Source: Stramenopiles sp. TOSAG23-3 (Eukaryota; Sar). Taken from it: a stretch of 19,730 bases of DNA. The stretch is taken from positions 1 to 19,730 of the forward strand of contig LT642391.1 in assembly GCA_900128585.1 (NCBI GenBank), in the 5' to 3' direction. Every line of letters begins with the position of its first letter. The first letter of the stretch is position 1. Shown one piece after another: positions 14,501-19,730 of this stretch. The notes under the pieces were generated by a model. The model did not search any database and was not told the DNA's origin. It saw nothing but the letters and a program-made list of their open reading frames with translations. The position numbers and the translations under genes were made by a program.

Positions 14501-17500
14501 GCTCTTGAAAGGCTGTCGCGGAGCCCTTATGTTTAAAGAAAGTAGGAATGAGGAAGACGTTAAAGAGTCTTCGAAAAAGACTTTTATGCCAGGAGCAGCC
14601 ATAGACAAAACGCTGGAAGATGTTGAAGAAGGCCACCAACTTTGGGTGGAGCTGTGGGCAAAAGTATCACAGTGTGCCGTTGACCTGGGGTGTTACAGAG
14701 AGGCACAGATAGCGTCTCACCAAGCTGCATCGGTTCTGCCTGATCATCACAGGGACCGTGAAAGCATATCAAGCTCTATTTGGAGATGGCACGCGCTGGC
14801 AGAAGCCGTTTGGGGCACGGCCATTGTTAATCTGATTGACCCGACGCGGCAGGAGCGCACCCTTCGTGAGGAGCTTAGGGTTACAGCTCTGACCCATTTC
14901 TGCTTGGCGTGCAGGTGGGGCACAAAGTCAAACGATGCCAAAGTAGTGCTGTCGATTGCTCGTCAATTTTGGAATGCATGTGTCCCTTTTGTTTCTTCTG
15001 CACTAACGCGTCGTTTGTTGCAACAACCGCTACGGGTTGTGTTGAATAAGCTTTCAGAAGTCGGAGAACAAACCGATTTAGAGTTGCGGCTTAAATTGTA
15101 CTTGGTAATTTTGGATTGTTTCAAAGACGGGGAAGACTGGAAAAATGGGTTGGACACCGTCGACGAGGCATTTCAATACATTCCGAGTAACTTACAAAAA
15201 CCTCTATGGTCCGTTCGTGTGGTTTTCTTGAGCAAGCTTGGTGGTAATGTCGCCGAGGGCTTGTCCAAGATGAAGCACAGTGACACTGCAATGCAGGCCA
15301 AGGCTTGGTTGACTTTGGCGGAATCTTCATCTGAAGAAAATGCTGAAATGTCGGCGTACCTTTCAGCTATTCAATGTGTGGAAGGTACGTTGGACTGCGT
15401 GGAGTGCCATTTAGAATTTGCTCAGTGGCTGTATTCTCACCGGTTCCCCAGGCAGGACGTCTGTTCGTACGCCATGGCGGCGCTTGACTTGCTGCTGGAC
15501 ATCGAGGACAACATGGACGGGGAGGAAGACGAAGAATTGGACGATCATCGGTCAAACGCGCAGTCTAGGGTGTCCCGCCAAACTGGCGGCTCACGCCAAA
15601 CAAGGGGCAGCAAGCGAGGGCTTAGCCGTGCAAAATCTAGGAGCAGTGTTGGGAGTAAGGCGAGATCCTCAACTCGAGCGAGCACGTCCGCCCTCTCTAG
15701 CACGGTAATTGCTTCCGACGATGGCGACGGGGTTCCAAAAACGTTTGATGTAGGTCACCTTGAACAGATTATCCGCGCGTTTGTAATCTTAGCGCGCGTG
15801 TCGACTCGCGCAGATGAACGATCAAATTTTTTCGTGCTCGCGCATCGCTACGTAGTAAAATTGATGGCTGTAGTCATAGGGGCGATGAATGATCGCAGAG
15901 CAGCCGATGCGCACGCAAGTTTGACGGAAGAAGAGCAAGAAGAGAAACCTTTTTCTGTCTACAAGAACGAGGCAGCGGTCGCGTTTTCGTGCCCTTCTTC
16001 GGACGTTGAATGGGCTGGTTACACCGTGACAGATGAGTTCGTAGAAGAAATGAAGAAAGCCGTGCCCGAAGCGTGCATGGCAAGGTCCGTTTTTGCATCT
16101 TCAGACCGCGCTGTGATTAGCTCTACTTCAATCCAAAATTTTCCTCGAGCTTATGCGTTTTTTAACGACCTGTCAACAGGGCTGATCGAGCACGGTCACC
16201 AACTATTAGCATGCTCGGTCCTTGCCACCCTACAGATTATGGTAACAAGTCTGGGGGGCTTGAACACTCGCGCATTGCAACGGCTGGTCTTTATGAAAAT
16301 GGCAATTAATTACGATTCGTTAAATTTGAGGACCATGGCGAAGACATTGTTTCAGAAGTGCACGTCTGTTGCTCCAGACGCCGAAGAGCTGGCGCTGTTT
16401 GAGGAGGATATTTCTCAGAGAGAGCAGGCCATCCTGGAAGATAACACCGATCAAAACGGTGAAGCTAGCAATGTGGCAATAATCCAGAGGAAGAATGCTG
16501 CAATGCACCGAAAGAAGGTGCAGGCGTTGCACGTTCGACATGTTTGGATTGACCTCGCACGGTTGTGTTGCCGATTGGGCATGGTCAACGGCGCAAAGGA
16601 ACTGCTGGTAGAGGCAATGCGTCACTCCAAAGCATATCTGGACCAGCAGGCCATCGCAGTTATTTATCAGATTCAGGGACTCATTGCGGAATCGGAGGGA
16701 GCGGTAGAGCAGTCCTTGCAGCTTGCTGATGACAGCATTAACAAGAGCGTGTGCACGGTCAGCGTCTACCAGGCTCTGGAGAGCATTTTGAGACGCGCGT
16801 CGATATACGAGAGCTCTCGTAGACAGAGCAAAGCGCGCACGTTGCTCACGGAAGCAGTCGCTGCTTTCCAGAACTTGTCAGAGCTTGAGCGTACCGGGCT
16901 AGACGTAGGGATCGGCATTCTGAAGAAGCGAACCCTGACCAGTAGCCCCAGTCCGCCTCGAACCAAGGGCCGCAGCCGAAGCGGCAATGCGGGGATGGGG
17001 GGAGATCTCGACTACAAGTTTGCGGTTCTAAAGTGCAAGTCTGAGCTGACACGTCTCGAAGGCCTGGACGCGGCCTCGCTGAAGTCCCAGGGAAGCCCAT
17101 GGAAAGAGGAGTGGAAACGCTGCAACTCTGGATTTCTTGAAGTAATCGAAAAGCTCGAAAAGCTAGGGTACTCTGTGGTTTTGCCGGGCATTTTGAGTGC
17201 TTACGCCGATGCAACCCTCGAGTTTGGAGTAGATGGGACAAAGGCAGTGCTCGGATTGAACGAGGACGACACCAGCGTGACGGAGAGGACGGTGAAGCTC
17301 TATGCTATTGAGCTACTTGAGAGAGCAAAGGTTCACGCGGAGAACAATTTTTCCGTGACCTCCCCAGTAGATGTGTCCTCGTCTTTGGCAATGGAGATAA
17401 GCGTGCCATCTTCCCGCAGCCTTGTGGGGCTCAAAGTGCGCCTTGCGCAGATGTACATTCAGCTCTCCGTTCTGAAGCACGAGAAGGTGGCAAACAAAGA

Positions 17501-19514
17501 GCAACGGCAAAGGATGGACTTGCGACGAATGAACGCGGCGCGTGCGGACGGGAGCGGTGGTCCAACGATAATAGACAAGTGGTTGGACGCAACGGCCCCG
17601 AAACCCCCCGTTACAGCGGAGGAGAAACAAATATCCCACTGCGGGAAGGGTGTTGTCCTGGCCAGCAGCGCCCATGCCGTCGGGGGACGCGTTTCGTGCC
17701 TGAGAGCAAAGACGATGACGATGGTGGGTCGAGCAGTGCTGCACAGCGCGCAGATCGAAGGGGAGTTGGTAGGGGCCTGGCTCCCGTCCGGCAATGCAGA
17801 CCCGGACGAGCGAGAAGAGTTTGAAGAGGAGAACGTATATTGCGCTCAGCAACGCTTGGTCTCCGGTGACAGTCTCCGAAAGCAGGCCGAGAAACTCCTC
17901 CTGCGGGCAGTGGATGCGGGCGTGCGGGAGGAGCGTTGGGACTTGGTCGAAAACGCCGCAGGCAGTCTTGTCACGTGCTACGGCGCTATCGATCCTGTCG
18001 AGGGAGCGAAAGCGATGATGCTTCGCCAGAGTTGTCGAATATCGCAGCGACTGTTTCGAATGTTCAAAACTGCGTGCGACCCGACCAACCGAGAGCTGCT
18101 CTTCTTTACTCAGCACCAGTCGTTGCACAAAGCATTTTTGCACCCAGACGTCAACTTCAGCTACAACCAGAACCACGCGTATTTGTCGGCCACGTCCGAT
18201 ATTTGGAATAAATTGTATTGCGGGGAAAAAGTGGATCAAATGTTAGAGAAATGCCCCTCAGATACCTGCTTCTTCCTGTGCGATCTGAACGCTGATTCGA
18301 CGAAGATGTTTGCAGCCGTCCTACGCCGCGATGGTGAAGGTACTGTTCACGGGGCAACGTCGATGCACGCTCTGGACGAATCGCAGCGTAGCGACTTGTT
18401 GCACTTGATAAACGGGTTTGAATCTTGGAAAAAGCGTTTGGCCAAATTCTTGCTGCGGTACGGTCCGACGTGTGGCCCCAGTGGAGATCGTGATCTCGTC
18501 GGGGAACGCACGGCAGAGACCAACGACACCTACGAGCAAGAGTTTCAGGTACTGCGAGACCAGATGGAAGATCTCCTTCGACCAGTATTGCAGACCCCAG
18601 CGATCACGGAGGTGTGGAAAGACGAAAGTGTGAAGCAAATCGTTCTTTTGCCAGACTGGAAGCTTTCCAACTTGCCGCTCGAATCAATGAAAATGTTTCG
18701 CCAGCCCCCCGCAGCGGCCGGCGATGTGTCCGGGCTAGCGCCCGTTCTCTGCCGAGACTTTTCATTGCACGTGGTGTACCACCGCTTGATGGAGGAGGGT
18801 GCGGAAGCCCCCGGCTCTTTCAACAACACGGCGTACATCGTAGACCCTCAGCACGAAGACAAGAAAGGCGGTAACGAAGACGACAACGGTCTTGGTCTCC
18901 CGAAAGGGTCCCAGAATACTGGAAAAGTTGATGATCCCGAGGCAACAGGCCAATCTATTGAAACTTTCGAAGTACACTCTGCGCCTGCATGGGCTGGGGT
19001 AAAAGGGTCCGAGCATGCCCCGAGTGCAGCAGAGTGGCAGCAGTATCTCACGAAATCCAAGAACCAAGGAATGTTCGTGTTCTACGGGTTTGGAAACATG
19101 CTTTCGTATTTCAACCCTCAGCGATTGGTCGGCATGAGACTAGGAGGCTGTCGTCTTGCGCTTTTGTTTGGAGGCTCTGCAACGGATGGGAGCTATCGCC
19201 GACAGGGGAAATTGGACAACCAAAAATTAGCCGAAATGATAGAATTAGAAAGACCTATCGAAACGGCTGCCCTGTTGACTCTGTGCGGTGTAAGTTCGAT
19301 CGCAACCAACGTATGGAGCACGTCGCCTCATGCAAACCGACGCGCGTACCTGACTGCTATGCCAGCATTAAAATCAGGAAAACCGGTCGCAGACTGTTTG
19401 CACGAGAAACTGCGTTCTTTTATCCCGAAGAACAAGTCCGCAGACAACCCTAACTTGAAGGAACGAGTTCGGTACAGCATGGTTGTTTACGGCTTGAACA
19501 CTTCGTTGAAGTAA
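11577..19514 (+). CDS. CFAP46: Cilia- and flagella-associated protein 46 (central apparatus C1d)
   Basis: A 2645-residue protein, close to the length of animal and algal CFAP46 (about 2700). The start at 11577 (GCAATGG: G at -3, G at +4) is chosen; the frame upstream offers only a TTG. CFAP46 is a structural part of the C1d projection of the central pair of motile cilia and works with CFAP54, CFAP74 and CFAP221 in beat control. Evidence: the N-terminal TPR-like helical region with the family segment RPRYDFLIYNVSVHYWR (about 149-165), helical repeats through most of the chain, and a conserved C-terminus. Low-complexity Lys/Ser/Arg/Pro linkers lie at about 550-580, 656-685, 1327-1377 and 1785-1810. 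The last 290 residues look like a CHAT/separase-type fold: VLLPDWKLSNLPLES (about 2356-2371), YGFGN (2503-2507), FGGSA (2531-2535), SSIATNVW; the catalytic His and Cys positions appear to be Phe and Gly, so no protease activity is expected. No intron is evident in almost 8 kb. Confidence 0.92.
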   Translation: MALDRKIRVALHLSNAFADPDYEGEDYEKRREQGRKILKESFQQLVRGRNRQNGILGEGEELSAPDSLTKAAESAMRNEENEIAATAVHEFFLQDPPKNQFYCRSLFVKAQLEALKAARFAGDKALKQTQKAIAVLLEALEIMLKPENRPRYDFLIYNVSVHYWRISRQILRPGVMQFVVESMSKIVQALEDADDQDKAWRSRYHMTLAKCYDDAGDVANSMAQAMKALELARDAEESSKGDPDVLALLESAKRLRIHVARNDGGAAKHVETAASEEKEDLRGSTIVNLQGLKSGILPAEQAEVKLGEILSNLDDGQPAGGDDADENASPNKRRRVFIADLLVEAGRLCVANRLFNLAQSFVDLFERQKGNPGKAGMQIDFLRCELIVESLRDKPRETGRHRRGRHKRDDSADVLKMDKRRIGAMRISRRIEAVKRLERVLMACKRSEDPDLLHEGCVLAWNISMPLLQPHLLKHIHRLFTIAATALEEIDSPLKPLRAKLHFEVAKCEISQDFLAKAATQINKALALDYGKIAAAMEKEGIASGGGKAPPAKKGKKGKKKGSRPGTGASTTPSSVSSSVGNNDALRPLDRFLKPLQAKLELKSNIYKEPDTAVEKATILLEQAKDAKDPHLRSALLQRAVGLLKDAEDANSDETAASPSVERPGSSASRPGTSASTASPPGPSLEELRTLSDGIALWAEIMRMAWSLKMTDIVHESSQRVLNRSWDVQTFKEMVVLQVEACYIKSQCFVEQISMASPNLFEGAVGVDGLRPQALGLTSGNDVPLHPRFLNMKTKVVSLIVQGVGLAKTLNDKALVENGAIYLWNYHHHLFRSCAPSIMQEDDVAVNKNSRLEKMIPSVKDAFVSVLETLQEVGSTDMNLMCCVCEGLGRIFEYEKDGAKVEEICTIGIELGKSRPGVIKPLVACLARAQKIVGGVKGAVGSGEPVLEVIAGVEVLGLSEVPDTEKTGMLTKVMELLKGCRGALMFKESRNEEDVKESSKKTFMPGAAIDKTLEDVEEGHQLWVELWAKVSQCAVDLGCYREAQIASHQAASVLPDHHRDRESISSSIWRWHALAEAVWGTAIVNLIDPTRQERTLREELRVTALTHFCLACRWGTKSNDAKVVLSIARQFWNACVPFVSSALTRRLLQQPLRVVLNKLSEVGEQTDLELRLKLYLVILDCFKDGEDWKNGLDTVDEAFQYIPSNLQKPLWSVRVVFLSKLGGNVAEGLSKMKHSDTAMQAKAWLTLAESSSEENAEMSAYLSAIQCVEGTLDCVECHLEFAQWLYSHRFPRQDVCSYAMAALDLLLDIEDNMDGEEDEELDDHRSNAQSRVSRQTGGSRQTRGSKRGLSRAKSRSSVGSKARSSTRASTSALSSTVIASDDGDGVPKTFDVGHLEQIIRAFVILARVSTRADERSNFFVLAHRYVVKLMAVVIGAMNDRRAADAHASLTEEEQEEKPFSVYKNEAAVAFSCPSSDVEWAGYTVTDEFVEEMKKAVPEACMARSVFASSDRAVISSTSIQNFPRAYAFFNDLSTGLIEHGHQLLACSVLATLQIMVTSLGGLNTRALQRLVFMKMAINYDSLNLRTMAKTLFQKCTSVAPDAEELALFEEDISQREQAILEDNTDQNGEASNVAIIQRKNAAMHRKKVQALHVRHVWIDLARLCCRLGMVNGAKELLVEAMRHSKAYLDQQAIAVIYQIQGLIAESEGAVEQSLQLADDSINKSVCTVSVYQALESILRRASIYESSRRQSKARTLLTEAVAAFQNLSELERTGLDVGIGILKKRTLTSSPSPPRTKGRSRSGNAGMGGDLDYKFAVLKCKSELTRLEGLDAASLKSQGSPWKEEWKRCNSGFLEVIEKLEKLGYSVVLPGILSAYADATLEFGVDGTKAVLGLNEDDTSVTERTVKLYAIELLERAKVHAENNFSVTSPVDVSSSLAMEISVPSSRSLVGLKVRLAQMYIQLSVLKHEKVANKEQRQRMDLRRMNAARADGSGGPTIIDKWLDATAPKPPVTAEEKQISHCGKGVVLASSAHAVGGRVSCLRAKTMTMVGRAVLHSAQIEGELVGAWLPSGNADPDEREEFEEENVYCAQQRLVSGDSLRKQAEKLLLRAVDAGVREERWDLVENAAGSLVTCYGAIDPVEGAKAMMLRQSCRISQRLFRMFKTACDPTNRELLFFTQHQSLHKAFLHPDVNFSYNQNHAYLSATSDIWNKLYCGEKVDQMLEKCPSDTCFFLCDLNADSTKMFAAVLRRDGEGTVHGATSMHALDESQRSDLLHLINGFESWKKRLAKFLLRYGPTCGPSGDRDLVGERTAETNDTYEQEFQVLRDQMEDLLRPVLQTPAITEVWKDESVKQIVLLPDWKLSNLPLESMKMFRQPPAAAGDVSGLAPVLCRDFSLHVVYHRLMEEGAEAPGSFNNTAYIVDPQHEDKKGGNEDDNGLGLPKGSQNTGKVDDPEATGQSIETFEVHSAPAWAGVKGSEHAPSAAEWQQYLTKSKNQGMFVFYGFGNMLSYFNPQRLVGMRLGGCRLALLFGGSATDGSYRRQGKLDNQKLAEMIELERPIETAALLTLCGVSSIATNVWSTSPHANRRAYLTAMPALKSGKPVADCLHEKLRSFIPKNKSADNPNLKERVRYSMVVYGLNTSLK

Positions 19515-19730
19515 ATTTCGCCCAAAACCGAAGTGGCAGGAGGCCAGGGCGCAACCATCAACATAAATTCATGTTCTTACTTTAATAAAACAAGATAATT
19601 GGCTGTTATTTTATAGTAATTAAAATTAAAGAAAAAAGAAGGTGTCAGTTCGTTCAAGAACAATATCTCCTCCTATTGCAGATCCTCCCCAAGTTCTGGT
19701 CAAGATTCCAATTGATTGGTCTTAAAAGTA
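19515..19730. other. 3' flank of CFAP46 and right edge
   Basis: Holds an AATAAA (19584-19589) that could serve as a poly(A) signal, overlapping one copy of the ATTGGCTGTTATTT element. From about 19640 the composition becomes less AT-rich. Short open stretches run to the edge on both strands (for example a minus-strand frame open from the edge to a TGA near 19656), which could be the end of a neighbouring gene, but nothing recognisable is seen. Confidence 0.45.
19586..19616 (+). repeat. 3' spacer element, copy 8, plus orientation
   Basis: TAAAACAAGATAATTGGCTG followed by TTATTTTATAG, about 70 bases after the CFAP46 stop codon and in sense orientation. Its downstream bases (TTATTTTATAGTAATTAAAAT) resemble those after copy 1 (TTATTTAAGTAGTTAAAAT). 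Confidence 0.6.

Noticed and set aside
17313-18239. 308-codon open frame on the minus strand inside CFAP46
   Set aside because: Antisense to a well-supported CFAP46 coding region, no recognisable domain, and long antisense frames are common opposite codon-biased genes.

Overview
This is nuclear DNA of a eukaryotic microbe that keeps, or descends from a lineage with, motile cilia. Five long intronless protein genes fill most of the 19.7 kb. Coding DNA has moderate GC (by eye about 42-52%). The spacers are very AT-rich and carry GAA/CTT tracts and ATT repeats. Candidate initiator ATGs mostly have a purine at -3, as in eukaryotes, and no prokaryotic operon logic is visible. A compact-genome protist alga, for example a small green flagellate relative, would fit, but the taxon cannot be fixed from this window alone.

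Layout: the genes alternate strictly in strand (+ - + - +), giving two divergent promoter spacers (about 4.2-4.9 kb and 10.4-11.6 kb) and two convergent 3' spacers (2.8-3.1 kb and 8.4-8.9 kb). 405-2792(+): chromatin-type protein with two tandem C2H2 fingers, an HMG box and a C-terminal RAMA domain, a family linked to sensing of methylated DNA. 3087-4175(-): PIG3/TP53I3-type quinone oxidoreductase with an optional signal-like N-terminus. 4872-8414(+): ankyrin repeats, a CEP164-type WW module, five Sfi1-like tryptophan repeats and an F-box-like/LRR region. 8874-10370(-): tryptophan-periodic Sfi1-like protein with a Cys/His-rich tail. 11577-19514(+): CFAP46, the giant TPR protein of the ciliary central apparatus, whose C-terminus reads as a catalytically dead CHAT/separase-like domain.

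The right 15 kb is therefore a cilium/centriole-flavoured neighbourhood: one central-pair protein and two proteins with centrin-binding-like repeats, one of which also carries a distal-appendage-type WW module. The left part holds a chromatin gene and a metabolic gene.

Two non-coding patterns stand out. (1) A family of short AT-rich elements with the core ATTGGCTGTTATTT, preceded by AAACAAGAA, occurs only in 3' spacers, on both strands in one convergent spacer, where two copies form a long inverted repeat. (2) A pseudo-palindromic motif, roughly TAGWCGWCTA, sits about 210-380 bp upstream of the start codons, close to CT/GA tracts. Both look like gene-boundary signals or remnants of a small repeat family. 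Neither can be named from this window.
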